DNA of 64,000 bases from Leptodactylus fallax (GCA_947044405.1 CAMRHE010000331.1:744001-808000); one strand, 5' to 3'; positions 11,124-23,829 are shown, numbered from the stretch's first letter. The notes: a model not told the origin generated them from the sequence alone. Made by a program: numbers and translations.

Positions 11124-12319
11124 TTAGGTGAGCAGATAGAAAATGACAATGTAGAGACTGAACACAACAGTAACAGGATACGTATACCAGAGATAAATCT
11201 GTCGCTCCCAGGAGACAGTGGGATCCACTCAGGGCGTTACAGTAGCCCAAGGTAGTATACAGGAAAGCGGTGGGCCGCTGTAGGCGAACATCTTGCTGAT
11301 TTATTTAATCATGATGAGGAGCCACATACATGCGGTCAGAACAGCAAAGTCCAGCAACGCTAGTATTTACCCGCCAACTCGCCAAAACGGGAGAATATGT
11401 GGAATGTTTACTCACGGAAGAGCCGCTCTTTGTCGTTGTTGAGAGTCAGACAGAAGACTGTCGTTGATCCAGAGCAGGGATAGAGGCCCACTCCCGGCCT
11501 ACACACAGTCAGGGCGGAGCAAGGATGGAGATCAACTCGAGGCCTGTCTCCGCTGACCAGCAGCAGAGGCAGCGGTTCCCCGATTCGTGTCCGCTCCGCT
11601 GACCTAAAGTTGCGCGGACTGCTCACCGGGCCGAGATACAGCGGGGGCTCCTCGGTAAGATCGGCAGGGAGGGGTGGGAGACATCCACCTCTGCTTGATG
11701 GAAGAGCTCCGGCGTCTCAGGAACCCACTGCGTAGGCCGCAAGATGGCGTCCTCCACTCTGAGCGAGCCCTCAATCCTCCTCTCCGCGTCGTTACCGGCG
11801 CCGCCCTGAGCCGCCGCTATACCAGATGACCGATCCCGCAGGCTGATAACGCTGTCAGGAGCGGCAGGGTCTCTCAGGGCGTGAGGTAGTGGTTCTCCGG
11901 GCCTCCAAGATGGCAGAACGGCAGTTCAGGCACACAGGAAGGCTCCTGTCAGCAGTGTTGCAGGCAGATCTGGTGCCCAAAAGTCTGTGGGGTCACCACC
12001 TCAGGCGTCCACAGCTCTGCCGGTATGTGAAGGTGTTCTCCGCGGGTAGCTGCAGTCTGTGGCACAGGGATAACGGGTAGGCCGCGATTCCAAAATGGAG
12101 CAGGCAGCGCTGCAGGCATCACAGCAGAACCTCCAGGATTCTGCCCGGTCACCAAACCAGAGCCTCTAAATATGTACACTGGGGTCTGGGGGAAGACCCC
12201 TGAGGCCTCTGGAGTTTGTGGCTTCAAGGATGCGTTAGATCCGCTGTGGATTCAAGTGAGATAGGTCACAGCTCTGTAAAAAGCAGGTCTTGTTGCTCTG
12301 CTGGCTGGCCACACCCCCC
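11124..12319 (-). promoter_or_regulatory. LINE 5' UTR and internal promoter region
   Basis: About 1.2 kb upstream of ORF1, clearly richer in G+C and CpG than the neighbouring satellite. It contains no long reading frame of its own. Full-length L1 elements carry an internal promoter in this position, so the role is inferred from the family. No single promoter motif was pinned down. Confidence 0.55.
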
Positions 12320-14065
12320 TTCTGTATATTATTCTGTTACTGAGCTCGCTGTATTTCTGTATACTATTCTGTTACTGATCTCTTTGTATTTCTGTATACT
12401 ATTCTGTTACTGATCTCTCTGTATTTCTGTATACTATTCTGTTACTGATCGCTCTGTATTTCTGTATACTATTCTGTTACTGATCTCTTTGTATTTCTGT
12501 ATACTATTCTGTTACTGATCTCTGTATTTCTGTATACTATTCTGTTACTGATCTCTTTGTATTTCTGTATACTATTCTGTTACTGATCGCTCTGTATTTC
12601 TGTATACTATTCTGTTACTGATCGCTCTGTATACTATTCTGTTACTGATCTCTCTGTATTTCTGTATACTATTCTTGTTACTGATCTCTCTGTATTTCTG
12701 TATACTATTCTTGTTACTGATCTCTCTGTATTTCTGTATACTATTCTGTTACTGATCTCTCTGTATTTCTGTATACTATTCTTGTTACTGATCTCTCTGT
12801 ATTTCTGTATACTATTCTTGTTACTGATCTCTCTGTATTTCTGTATACTATTCTGTTACTGATCTCTCTGTATTTCTGTATACTATTCTGTTACTGATCG
12901 CTCTGTATTTCTGTATACTATTCTGTTACTGATCCCTCTGTATTTCTGTATACTATTCTGTTACTGATCGCTCTGTATATTATTCTGTTACTGATCTCTC
13001 TGTATTTCTGTATACTATTCTGTTACTGATCTCTCTGTATTTCTGTATACTATTCTGTTACTGATCGCTCTGTATATTATTCTGTTACTGATCTCTCTGT
13101 ATTTCTGTATACTATTCTGTTACTGATCGCTCTGTATATTATTCTGTTACTGATCTCTCTGTATTTCTGTATACTATTCTGTTACTGATCTCTCTGTATT
13201 TCTGTATACTATTCTGTTACTGATCGCTCTGTATTTCTGTATACTATTCTGTTATTGATCTCTCTATATTTCTGTATACTATTCTGTTACTGATCTCTCT
13301 GTATTTCTGTATACTATTCTGTTATTGATCTCTCTATATTTCTGTATACTATTCTGTTACTGATCGCTCTGTATTTCTGTATACTATTCTGTTACTGATC
13401 TCTCTGTATTTCTGTATACTATTCTGTTACTGATCTCTCTGTATTTCTGTATACTATTCTGTTACTGATCACTCTGTATTTCTGTATACTATTCTGTTAC
13501 TGATCTCTCTGTATTTCTGTATACTATTCTGTTATTGATCTCTCTATATTTCTGTATACTATTCTGTTACTGATCTCTCTGTATTTCTGTATACTATTCT
13601 GTTATTGATCTCTCTATATTTCTGTATACTATTCTGTTACTGATCTCTCTGTATTTCTGTATACTATTCTGTTACTGATCGCTCTGTATTTCTGTATACT
13701 ATTCTGTTACTGATCTCTCTGTATTTCTGTATACTATTCTGTTATTGATCTCTCTGTATTTCTGTATACTGTTCTGTTACTGATCTCTCTGTATTTCTGT
13801 ATACTATTCTGTTACTGATCTCTCTGTATTTCTGTATACTATTCTGTTACCGATCTCTCTGTATTTCTGTATACTATTCTGTTACCGATCTCTCTGTATT
13901 TCTGTATACTATTCTGTTACTGATCTCTCTGTATTTCTGTATACTATTCTGTTATTGATCGCTCTGTATTTCTGTATACTATTCTGTTACTGATCGCTCT
14001 GTATTTCGGCATATTATTCTGTTACTGATCTCTCTGTATTTCTGTATACTATTCTGTTACTGATC
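12320..14065. repeat. 35-bp satellite array, right block
   Basis: About 50 more units of the same monomer as the left block, continuing after the LINE. Monomers with TTATTGATCTCTCTATATTT recur several times (about 13255, 13325, 13535, 13605), another sign of local block duplication. The array ends at TGATCAGTAAGACATTAACC, exactly as the array near 60130 does. Confidence 0.94.
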
Positions 14066-15513
14066 AGTAAGACATTAACCCTGTTATATCACATCAATAA
14101 GACACTATGATTTTCTGGAAAAACACATGTCTTATTACATTCCACCCCTTGTCTTACAGATGTGATACATGACATTATACCATATTAATAGCCGGTATAT
14201 TCTACATATTTTACCATATTTATTATTCTTTACCTTCCCTTTATCTGTTCTAACAGAAAACCACGTAGGTCACAATTGAGCTTAAAATAAAAAGAATAGA
14301 TACAAAAAAAAACAAAAACAACAACCTGTGTGTTGGACTAACAAGCCCAGAAATACATGTTGAGAGTCACTATTGTCTTTCTGTAGAGAGCTTCTTTTCA
14401 TCTGATCTTCTTTAAAAACTACAAAGTCTCTGCTGCAGGGCAACAGTATGATGTCACTATGATGTCACTGTACCACTTGGATAGGGTGAGAATCAGTCCC
14501 TTAACAATTTGTCATAATATTTAACCCCTTTTTTGTCTCTGTGTGAGGGGAATACAGGTGTGTCCATGCTTGTGAGTGCTGGAACAGAGCAAAAAAAACA
14601 AACTTGATGTCTTAGTCCAAATAACTCAGTCTAGACTACTTAGTCCATAAACAGTATCAGTAATGCCGTTTGTGGCTGTAATCTTTATGGGGTGCATTAT
14701 AAAACTTTGCAACCCCCTTCATCACCTGAATAAACAAGGTAAGAAATATCACACTTTAACAGTCAGTCCAACAATCCATGTAATAACTCTGCCCAGGATG
14801 ACCTATAAGGCTTTCTGCTATTGGCAGATACATTACTTGCCACATGGGCCTAATCTAAACACCCCTAGACTCCAATATAACCATATATGTGTTATTCTCA
14901 CATATTTTCCATATCATTTGATCCTAAATTACTATTATTGTTACCCCTATGGTGCTTAATCCCATATCAGAAGGACCATCTGAATAACCTTCTCATACAA
15001 CAAATACCCCGCTTGTCGGTGTGGCGCAGGATCGGCCAAGGGGGATTAATCTTAGATATGGATTCCATTTGTGGCCGGTTGATATCTCACCTTTACCCCT
15101 CATACTCTGGCAGACTTGATGTCTGCAGACAACCCCCCTCACCTCCGCATACAAGTGTAACTTGGTTATCTCAGCAGGGGAGATCCTGGAGAGATGTGTA
15201 TTCAAACTTTTCTAGCAGACAGAATGTCCCCAGCAGGTCACCAAAGGAAATATAGTAAATGATGATATTTTACGAGGGGAGAATCCTACAGTCATCCCGA
15301 AAAGTTCCTCAGATGCGCAAGACTTGAACGGACGCATCAAATCCAAACACGGCACAGTTGGAAGCACGGAAAAGGCTCGGACACTCAACTACCTACCCAA
15401 GGGGATCTGGGGGGTCAATCTTGGTGTCTACACGATGGAAACGCTCTTATCCTGGGAGAGATGTGAGGTCACACATGTCTTGTTGTTGATGTAAGGAAGT
15501 GCCCTGGGGAAGT
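14066..15513. other. Unclassified spacer, duplicated at 60131-61580
   Basis: A 1.45-kb stretch between the satellite and the 28-bp minisatellite, almost identical to the one in the second copy of the locus. It holds short open frames at 14663-14959 and 14887-15255 on the plus strand that are conserved in both copies. The copies are so similar that this says nothing about coding, and I recognise no domain. Nothing else was seen. Confidence 0.5.
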
Positions 15514-17004
15514 GCTACACGCAAATCACATACACAGCCCTACTACACGCAAATCACATACACAGCCCTGCTACACGCAAATCACATACACCGCTCTAGT
15601 ACACACAAATCACATACACAGCCCTGCTACACGGAAATCACATACACAGCCCTGCTACACGCAAATCACATACACAGCTCTGCTACACGCAAATCTCATA
15701 CACAGCCCTGCTACACGCAAATCACATACACCGCTCTGCTACACGCAAATCTCATACACAGCCCTGCTACACGCAAATCTCATACACAGCCCTGCTACAC
15801 GCAAATCACATACACAGCCCTGCTACACGCAAATCACATACACAGCCCTGCTACACGCAAATCAGATACACAGCCCTGCTACATGCAAATCTCATACACA
15901 GCCCTGCTACACGCAAATCACATACACAGCCCTGCTACACGCAAATCACATACACAGCCCTGCTACACGCAAATCACATACACAGCTCTAGTACACACAA
16001 ATCACATACACAGCTCTGCTAGACGCAAATCACATACACAGCTCTGCTACACGCAAATCTCATACACAGGCCAGCTACACGCAAATCACATACACAGCCC
16101 TGCTACACGCAAATCACATATACAGCCCTGCTACACGCAAATCACATACACAGCTCTGCTACACGCAAATCACATACACAGCTCTGCTACACGCAAATCA
16201 CATACACAGCCCTGCTACACGCAAATCACATACACAGCTCTGGTACACGCAAATCACATACACAGCTCCGCTACATGCAAATCACATACACAGCTCTGCT
16301 ACACGCAAATCACATACACAGCACTGCTACATGCAAATCATATACACAGCCCTGCTACACGCAAATCACATACACCGCTCTGCTACACGCAAATCACATA
16401 CACAGCTCTGCTACACGAAAATCACATACACAGCTCTGCTACATGCAAATCTCATACACAGCTCTGCTACACGCAAATCACATACACAGCCCTGCTACAC
16501 GCAAATCACATACACAGCCCTGCTACACGCAAATCACATACACAGCCCTGCTACACGCAAATCACATACACAGCCCTGCTACACGCAAATCACATACACA
16601 GCTCTAGTACACACAAATCACATACACAGCTCTGCTACACGCAAATCACATACACAGCTTTGCTACACGCAAATCTCATACACAGCCCAGCTACACGCAA
16701 ATCACATACACAGCCCTGCTACACGCAAATCACATATACAGCCCTGCTACAAGCAAATCACATACACAGCTCTGCTACATGCAAATCACATACACAGCCC
16801 TGCTACACGCAAATCACATACACAGCTCTGCTACACGCAAATCATATACACAGCCCTGCTACACGCAAATCATATACACAGCTCTGCTACACGCAGATCA
16901 CATACACAGCCCTGCTACACGCAAATCACATACACAGCCCTGCTACACGCAAATCATATACACAGCCCCGCTACACGCAAATCACATACACAGCTCTGCT
17001 ACAT
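15514..17004. repeat. 28-bp minisatellite (about 53 units)
   Basis: A tandem array whose unit reads CTACACGCAAATCACATACA then CAGCCCTG. Because 28 is not a multiple of 3, the plus strand repeats its translation every 84 bp, and none of the three frames meets a stop for long distances; this produces spurious frames of up to 588 codons (15499-17265). Common variants are GCTCTG for GCCCTG and CTCATACA for CACATACA. Several units have ATGCAAAT, the octamer bound by POU/Oct factors, where most have ACGCAAAT. Confidence 0.95.
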
Positions 17005-17530
17005 CAGGGCTCAACAACCTTCAGCACTCCAGTTGCTGTGAAACTACAACCCCTATCATGCTCCATTCACTTCGAGAGATTCAAAAGCAGCAGAGCAAGT
17101 ATGTATGATGGGAGTTGTTCAGGCAGAGCTCCCAACCGTCATCGGGCCAGTCCCAGTTTCAATTCATCAGCTCCTGCCTCACCATTCGGCCCCCTGTATG
17201 CTCCGGCCCTGGGAGCTGTAGATAGGATTGATGACATCACTCACATCGCACCTGCAGCTCCCTGAACACTCTGGGAAAAGAGACAGCAGGGGAGCGAGGA
17301 GAGGGGAGGAGCAGTGATTTTTCATGTTAAACTTTAAGGGGGCATTAAACTGGGGGCAGATGGAGGGGGATACGTTTGCCTCTAGTTGCCCCCAGTTTAA
17401 TGTCCCCTTCAGTGGCGTAACTAGGAATGGCTGGGCCACAAGGCAAACATTTGACTTGGCCCCCCCCCCCGAACCACTGCCTCCAACCGCCCCCTCTAAC
17501 CCCCCCCCCCCCAAAAAACCGCATTTCTGC
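17005..17530. repeat. Interspersed repeat remnants between minisatellites
   Basis: The first part (CTACAACCCCTATCATGCTC and neighbours) resembles old DNA-transposon-like repeats common in frog genomes. The second part has CAGTGGCGTAACTAGGAATG at about 17411, a typical transposon terminus. The phrase AGTTTAATGTCCCC occurs here and again near 18280, flanking the next minisatellite. The whole stretch is missing from the second copy of the locus, where the 28-bp and 31-bp arrays are joined directly. The family assignment is uncertain. Confidence 0.45.
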
Positions 17531-18235
17531 GCACACTATTATTTGCCATAGTGGCCTCTGCACACAGTATTATGCCCCATAGTGGCCCCTGCACACAGTA
17601 TTATGCCCCATAGTGGCCCCTGCACACAGTATTATGCCCCATAGTGGCCCCTGCACACAGTATTATGCCCCATAGTGGCCCCTGCACACAGTATTATGCA
17701 GCATAGTGGCCCCTGCACACGTATTATGCCCCATAGTGGCCCCTGCACACAGTATTATGCCCCATAGTGGCCCCTGCACACGTATTATGCCCCATAGTGG
17801 CCCCTGCACACAGTATTATGCCCCATAGTGGCCCCTGCACACAGTATTATGCCCCATAGTGGCCCCTGCACACAGTATTATGCCCCATAGTGGCCCCTGC
17901 ACACAGTATTATGCAGCATAGTGGCCCCTGCACACAGTATTATGGAGCATAGTGGCCCCTGCACACGTATTATGCCCCATAGTGGCCCCTGCACACAGTA
18001 TTATGCCCCATAGTGGCCCCTGCACACGTATTATGCCCCATAGTGGCCCCTGCACACAGTATTATGGAGCATAGTGGCCCCTGCACACGTATTATGCCCC
18101 ATAGTGGCCCCTGCACACAGTATTATGCCCCATAGTGGCCCCTGCACACAGTATTATGCCCCATAGTGTCCCTTGCACACAGTATTATGCCCCATAGTGG
18201 CCCCTGAACACAGTATTATGTCCCATTGTGGACCA
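17531..18235. repeat. 29/31-bp minisatellite
   Basis: Tandem units of CCCCATAGTGGCCCCTGCAC then ACAGTATTATG (31 bp), alternating with a 29-bp form that has CACGTATTATG. A related array lies inside the hAT element at 23.8-24.4 kb and an orthologous one at 61.96-62.77 kb. It is non-coding. Confidence 0.93.
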
Positions 18236-18296
18236 CCCATGAACAATTATTATACTCTGGTCCCCCTCTAGTTGCCCCATAGTTTAATGTCCCCCT

Positions 18297-18425
18297 CTTG
18301 TTTGTTTGTTTGAGTTTGAGTTGGAAGGGACCTCAAGGGCCATCGAGTCCAACCCCCTGCAAAAGCAGGAATTCCTAAAACATCCCAGCTATATACCTAT
18401 CCAGTTTCCGCTTTAAACTGGGGGC
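18297..18425. mobile_element. CR1-like LINE tail fragment
   Basis: A GTTT-type short repeat is followed by GTTGGAAGGGACCTCAAGGG and CCATCGAGTCCAACCCCCTG. This wording is very close to the conserved 3' end of CR1 LINEs known from birds and reptiles. No protein-coding part remains. The same fragment, with a longer GTTT run, is at 62847-62990. Identification is by recall of the family's 3' end, not by a search. Confidence 0.5.
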
Positions 18426-18635
18426 TCTAGTTGCCTGTTTCTGTCCTTTGAAAGTCGGGAGGTTCAGAAATGCGTCGGCTCTTCCAAGTGTCAGGAATCG
18501 GCTCCGGCTGACAACTCTTTTTACTGCCTTTTGGCTGTGCCGACAGCAAGCCCCGCCCCTAAACTGTGAGCCCCGCTCTTTTTAACCATATGGTTGCTGT
18601 GACTGTATTATATAAGGAGCCGAATGATCCAGCTC

Positions 18636-19679
18636 AGGGTGGGTTCACACCTGCGTTCCAGTCCGTCCGTTGCCAATCCGAGTGAAAATCTCGGCGAAAG
18701 GGATTGGCATCGGATACAGACCGGTCAGCGACGCATGAATGGGTTTTTAAAGCAATGCGCGGGTGTCTGATTGCACCCTCTGCGCTGCAAATCCTTTTTT
18801 TTCGTCAGAAACAAAGTCGGACACGCAGGAGTTCGTGTCCGAGAAAAAAAACGGCTTCGCAGCGCTGAGGGTGCAATCGGACACCCTCTGTCATGCCTTC
18901 AGCAATCTGTAATGTGTTGATTTCTGATAGCTCCATCTGGTGGCTGTTTGTGCAAATGGCAAATGATCATACTGTTCCCTGTATGTCCCACTAGAGCTAC
19001 TGTAGTTCCCACCTATGACCTAGTGACATCATCAGGTCAGCTCATCAGTGGCCATTTCACTTGGATCTTGCAGTGCAGCTGGCAGCATCTTATTCCATCC
19101 TTCCCATCCGGACCTACAGTAGCATCGCTGGTAAGTTCCATTTGTTACCCAGCACTATAGTTTGTGTTTATGCACATTATTATGTTTGCATGTCTCCTGG
19201 TTTCCCAGTCCATAGTTACCATAGCTGGAGACCGTGCTGGTAGTTAGGACAGCACCACTCAGGAGCACATGTACAGATGACGTATATGGATGTTCCTCAT
19301 CTCTGTAGTCCCATACTGTACACTTCTTGTATTTCATGTATATGTCTGTGTATACATTGGTCTGTATTATAATGTGTGGCTACGTGCTTGTACGCATTAG
19401 TAAATGCATTATCTTTGTGTTTCCCAGTTTCACCCTCTCCTTGTAATAAAAGTTAAAGTTTGGACATCGCTGCAGAGTCAATGAATTACTAGGAGGGAGT
19501 TTAGCTGCATGTCGACTTCTGCCTCACACATAAGGAGGACAGAACACCCTCGCATTGCTTTAAAAACCCATTCAAATGATGCGTCGCTGACCGGTCTGTA
19601 TCCGATGCCAATCCCGATCGCCGAGATTTTCACTCGGATTGGCAACGGACGGACTGGAACGCAGGTGTGAACCCACCCT
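18636..19679. mobile_element. DNA transposon with about 130-bp terminal inverted repeats
   Basis: The left end begins AGGGTGGGTTCACACCTGCG, and the right end finishes with its reverse complement. The inverted match continues for about 130 bp on each side (TTGCCAATCC... and the GACCGGTC palindrome). The interior has no transposase, so it is non-autonomous. No clean target-site duplication could be read from the few flanking bases, so the superfamily is left open. A second copy starts at 63378 and leaves the window. Confidence 0.8.
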
Positions 19680-19689
19680 TACTGAAAAG

Positions 19690-19915
19690 AGACCGAAGTC
19701 TCATCACTAGCTGATGGTGGCTGATCATGTGACTGCTTGACTCCTCCCACACATGTAACTGATCACATGACTGTGACATCATCAAAGGTCTTGTAGACCA
19801 TTAGATTAATCGATAACAACAGCCCTGGTCATGTGACTCCTTGACTCCTCCCACCTGTGACATCATCACAGGTCCTGCAACCACAGATCCCCCGTGGGCT
19901 GCTGTACAGGAGGAG
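19690..19915 (+). promoter_or_regulatory. Possible promoter and non-coding first exon of the zinc-finger gene
   Basis: Short phrases recur (CATGTGACTGCTTGACTCCT, then CATGTGACTCCTTGACTCCT; GTGACATCATCA twice), and the stretch ends in AGGAG followed by GTATGT, a good splice donor at 19916. Amphibian finger genes of this type often have a short 5' non-coding exon well upstream of the coding exons. The next coding exon is 5.1 kb away with a hAT element between. This is inference; no transcript is available. Confidence 0.35.
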
Positions 19916-19979
19916 GTATGTGTGACCCCGGGGTGTCTTCTGCTCTGTACATTATACAGTTGTCAGGACGACCTCCGGC

Positions 19980-21330
19980 TCTCAGCTTATTTATTAACCC
20001 CTTCCTGCCGTAGTCATTTCTCAATGTTTGTTTTTGACTCCCCGCCTTCCAAACCCCGTCACTTTTATCTTTTCCTATTCACAGAGCCATGTGAGGGCTT
20101 AATGTTTGCGGGACAAATTGTTCTTCATGATGCTACCATTTATTATTCTGTACAATGTACTAGGTGCTGGAAAAAAATTCAAAATGGGGGGAATTGGGGA
20201 AAAACCGCGTTAGTGCGACTTTCTTATGTGCTTTGTTTATAGGGTGTTCACTGTGACCTGTCCCCTGTATTCTGCAGGTTGTCACCCTTACGGCAATAAC
20301 ACATTTTTAGAGTTTTTTTACACCATAAAAACATCCAAAACTTTCAGAAAATTTTTTTATTTTTTTATTTATTTTTTTAATATTTCCATGTACGGGGCTG
20401 CACAGGGCGTCTTTTTGTGCGGGCCTGATGTACAATTTATTTCTACTGTTTTGGGGAATGTCTGATGTTTTGATCATGTTTTATTCACATTTTTATGGCG
20501 AGACCGCGAGAAATTGGCCGTTCAGCTCTTTTCATTTTCTTTCCTGCTACGACGTTCACCACATGGGAAAAATATTATTATGAATATAAGTTTGTAGACC
20601 GGGCCATTCTTGGAGGCAGATACCTAATGTGCATGTTTTATGTGTGATCTAGGGAAAGGGATTTAACTTTAATTTACATTTTTTTTTAAATTACTTTTAC
20701 TTTTAGGCCCCCTAGGGTCTATTCACTAATACAATACACTGCAATTCTTATGCCTTGCAATGTATTGCAAAATCCATAGAGTTGTATTACAGGCTTCTTA
20801 TGACAACATGTTATAGAACCGCACCAATAGGCTCCCGGCTGTCATAGTAACAGATTACTGCCCCTGGATCATCACCAATATGGTGCCCATGTGCTGCCTG
20901 TGAAAAGATACCCAAGTCACGTTTGACCGAGGCACCTGTAGGGTTAATACCCACGATCAGTGTTGTGCTTAGTTTGGCTCGGTTACTCTTTTAGTTCCAG
21001 CATTCCAAAATTCATAACTTTTTAATTGTCCGCCAATTTCCACAAATGTGGGTGGGGTCTCCTCGGCCCGACCTTATTCTAATTCACGCCAGTTCCTGAC
21101 TGGCATAGACGTCCATCCTGGTGCTCTGGCGGAGCCTCTTGATAAATCAGGCGCACCTTGTGCCAGTCAGAGCCTTTTATTAAGACTGGAGTACGAAATG
21201 CCAGTCTTAAATCTGCCCCTCTGTCTCCATCAGTTATCATTGATTTTAATGTTGAAAACAAGACATAAACTTTCTTTCTGTGACTTTTTCCTCTGTTAGA
21301 AAGAAAGCTTCAATCTTATTTTTGAAGGGT
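19980..21330. repeat. Old interspersed repeat region
   Basis: Contains phrases such as GAGGGCTTAATGTTTGCGGG and GACAAATTGTTCTTCATGAT, which belong to a repeat widespread in frog DNA, here decayed. No open frame with a recognisable domain was seen. The exact family and borders are unknown to me. Confidence 0.4.
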
Positions 21331-22140
21331 ACCTGAAACATTGAAATCTCTGCAGGGTCTTGCTGGGCCGTCTGTTCTCTGGCGCTATAACCCTTTCATA
21401 CATGGTGTCCTACCTGTTTTTCTGCTGCTAATAGCCCCATTATGGCCGCAGCACATTTTACATTTCTGTCTCAGGCTGGGGGTGTGTACAATACAGAGCA
21501 ATCTGCCCTCTCCGCATTGTTACTACTACTGGTTTCTTTATATGTAATTTTGCCAGTAGTCACTGTAAGAAAGCAAACAATTAGATGAGAAAAGTCCAAG
21601 TGACCATAATATAGGAGATCCAGGAACAACAAACTGCAAGTACTGGGCATGATACAGCTAAAATGGTCCTTGATACAGAAAAAGAGAAATGTCAGGAAAT
21701 TGGCTTTCTGTCTATGATTAACATCCCGACAGTAATGACAGAAGCAGCTAGTCAGAGGTCACGTACAAGTACACAGGAAACTCCTTATACTGCAGAAGTT
21801 CCAGAATCCTCTGTATGGGAAAGCTGTGTGCAGACATGTACAGGCTGTGCAGAATATAGCCCCGCCCCACTTCATTCATTGTGTGGAGAGAAGAGACCCT
21901 CCCCTCCACTTACTGGACTCTTATCCTAAAAGGTACCTGAATTTTCATCAGAAGTTGAAGTATCTGCAGGGTCTTGAGAGGCAGAAGATGGAGACATTGT
22001 AACTTCGTCTCTCCTTCTTTGGACCGTTGACATGCAGCAAGATCGGAATCTTTATGAAAACCCTTTCAGACACTCGATTTGTCTATGTGCCAAATTTGGG
22101 TTAAAAGGTTGAGGCGTTTGGATGTCTATAGAGGACGAAC
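21331..22140. other. No feature recognised
   Basis: About 800 bp of ordinary composition without a domain-bearing frame, a tandem repeat or a transposon end that I could identify. Confidence 0.4.
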
Positions 22141-22148
22141 AGACAGAC

Positions 22149-22258
22149 AACAACAGCGCTAACCACTGAGCCAACAACAGCGCTAACCACTGAGCCAACA
22201 ACAGCGCTAACCACTGAGCCAACAACAGCGCTAACCACTGAGCCACCGTGCTGCCAGT
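22149..22258 (-). repeat. tRNA-like SINE head with a four-fold 24-bp repeat
   Basis: On the minus strand the text GGTGGCTCAGTGGTTAGCGC resembles the A-box head of tRNA-derived SINEs. The 24-bp piece containing it is repeated four times in tandem (22149-22244 on the plus strand), which no intact tRNA or SINE would have. No B box or folded acceptor stem follows, so it is not a tRNA gene. Confidence 0.55.
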
Positions 22259-22317
22259 AAAGTTTATGAAAACCATGTGTATAAAAATCTGTTAATTTTC
22301 AGTTCTTGTATCACACC

Positions 22318-22450
22318 ATGTCTGATGAAGGGAGCGAGCACTCCTGAAAGCTTACTTATAAATATACTCAGTTAGCCTCTAAAAGGTATCGCCTGATTTC
22401 TTCACTCTTCCACTACTTTCAATGGCTAACACGGTACAACATTATACTAC
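22318..22450 (+). mobile_element. Retroposon 3'-end fragment, family uncertain
   Basis: Has the order CTGATGAAGGGAGCGAGCAC, GAAAGCTT, GTTAGCCTCTAAAAGGTATC, GGCTAACACGGTAC. Similar wording occurs in retroposon ends (Penelope-like or LINE-derived) in amphibians and reptiles. No coding part is present. Confidence 0.4.
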
Positions 22451-23379
22451 TAGTAAAGTTTATCAACAGCGATATAAACTACATAAATGAGAAAAAAGGA
22501 GAGTTTCCGGTGAAAATATTATTTAATTTATTTTATGTATTATTTTGAGTATTAACCATTTACCACATCGTGCCATAAATATACAACATGGCTGCAGAGT
22601 ACTTAATGCACCTTGACATACATTTATAGCATGGCTCAGGAGTCGAGCTGGTGCCGTGTACAGTAGGTGTCAGCTATTACATATAGCTGACACCTGCAGT
22701 AGCACCCGTGGTCATAGATAATGCCGATTGTGACTGGTAACCCCTTAGATACTGTGACATCTAAGAGGTTTTCCTAAGTTTTTGGTACCTCTTTGGCCAT
22801 CCATGGCAGTCTGGGGTCTGATTAGTGACTGCGTTCCTCTTCCCTATACATACAGCCATTATACATTCCAATACTCCAGTCCCATTGTGTTATTAAAAAA
22901 AAAAAATTTCAAATATCTTAAAATACCCTTTTACCCCACAAAAACACTTTATTAGGTAAAAAGTGTTAAAAAATAATTGTTAAGAGAGTGTTCAAAAAGT
23001 CGTATGTATACCAACAAGGTATGAATAAAAAGTAGATCCTCTACCACAAAAAACAAGCCTTCAACCAGTTCCATCAACAGAAAAATAGAATAAATAAGCA
23101 TGTTAGCCTCCGAGAAGATGACAATTCAAAAATAATAGATTTTTATAAATTACATATTACTGTAATCATAGAATTGATCCTTAGACTCACAGTAACTTGT
23201 TATACGGTACACGCCATAGAGTAAACTACATAAAATGTCAAAAAGCAAGGCCAGAATTGCTATTATTTTTATCACCTTTTAGTCAATAAGTTATAGGCAC
23301 CCCAAAATGGTGTCATTGAAAAACTCACCTCATCCTCATTCAGGATGTCAGTTGTGACCTCTACATACAGTGCCTGAAC
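22451..23379. other. No gene; short palindromic stretch only
   Basis: AT-rich sequence without a recognisable frame. Around 22665-22695 there is an inverted pair (GGTGTCAGCTAT and ATAGCTGACACC), which could be a remnant of a DNA transposon. Confidence 0.4.
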
Positions 23380-23829
23380 TTCTAGAGCAGGGGTAGGCAA
23401 CCTTTTTTGTTCGGCGTTCCGATTTTAATAAAAAAAATCAAAGATGAGGTACTCGGAGTGCCGGTCAATAATTGTAAGTCTGATGACCCCTAAACTAAAG
23501 TCATATACCACAAACCATAACACAGAAGTGCTGCCACCAGATGCATTAGGACACATGCGCTTACTGCTATTTCCTGGGACTCTCCTGTACTTTCTGATTA
23601 GAAGCAATGAAAGTCTATGTGCAGCCCCCAATTAGTGGTAAATGTGTCCAGGAGCCCCGTATGGCGGCAGTCTTATGGTGAATACACACTATGTATCTGG
23701 ATGCAGCTATATTTGGAACTTTTTCATTCGATGTAAAACTGGTGCATTTTTGCACAAAAAAAAAAAACAAAGCCTGAGTTTTCTGTGCAAAAACACATCC
23801 TTAATGTAAAAAACACACCGTTATTCAGA

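Larger units (their letters stand above)
5511..12319 (-). mobile_element. L1-like LINE, near full length
   Basis: A 6.8-kb non-LTR retrotransposon on the minus strand with, in order, a GC-rich 5' UTR, ORF1, a spacer of about 365 bp, ORF2, a short 3' UTR, an AATAAA signal and an oligo(A) tail (seen as T on the plus strand, 5511-5528). It sits in the 35-bp satellite and is flanked by TTCTGTATATTATTCT at 5496-5511 and 12320-12335. This is a plausible target-site duplication although the target is itself a repeat. The complete 5' end is notable because most LINE copies are truncated. The order of domains is typical of the L1/Tx1 group. Confidence 0.92.

Noticed and set aside
14663..15255. Two overlapping plus-strand frames kept in both copies of the locus
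   Set aside because: The copies are nearly identical throughout, so conservation gives no evidence of coding, and no domain is recognisable.
15499..17265. A 588-codon open frame as a novel repeat protein
   Set aside because: It is produced by the 28-bp tandem repeat, is equally open in other frames, and changes length with copy number in the second copy of the locus.
22149..22258. A tRNA gene on the minus strand
   Set aside because: Only an A-box-like head is present, repeated four times, with no B box or acceptor stem.
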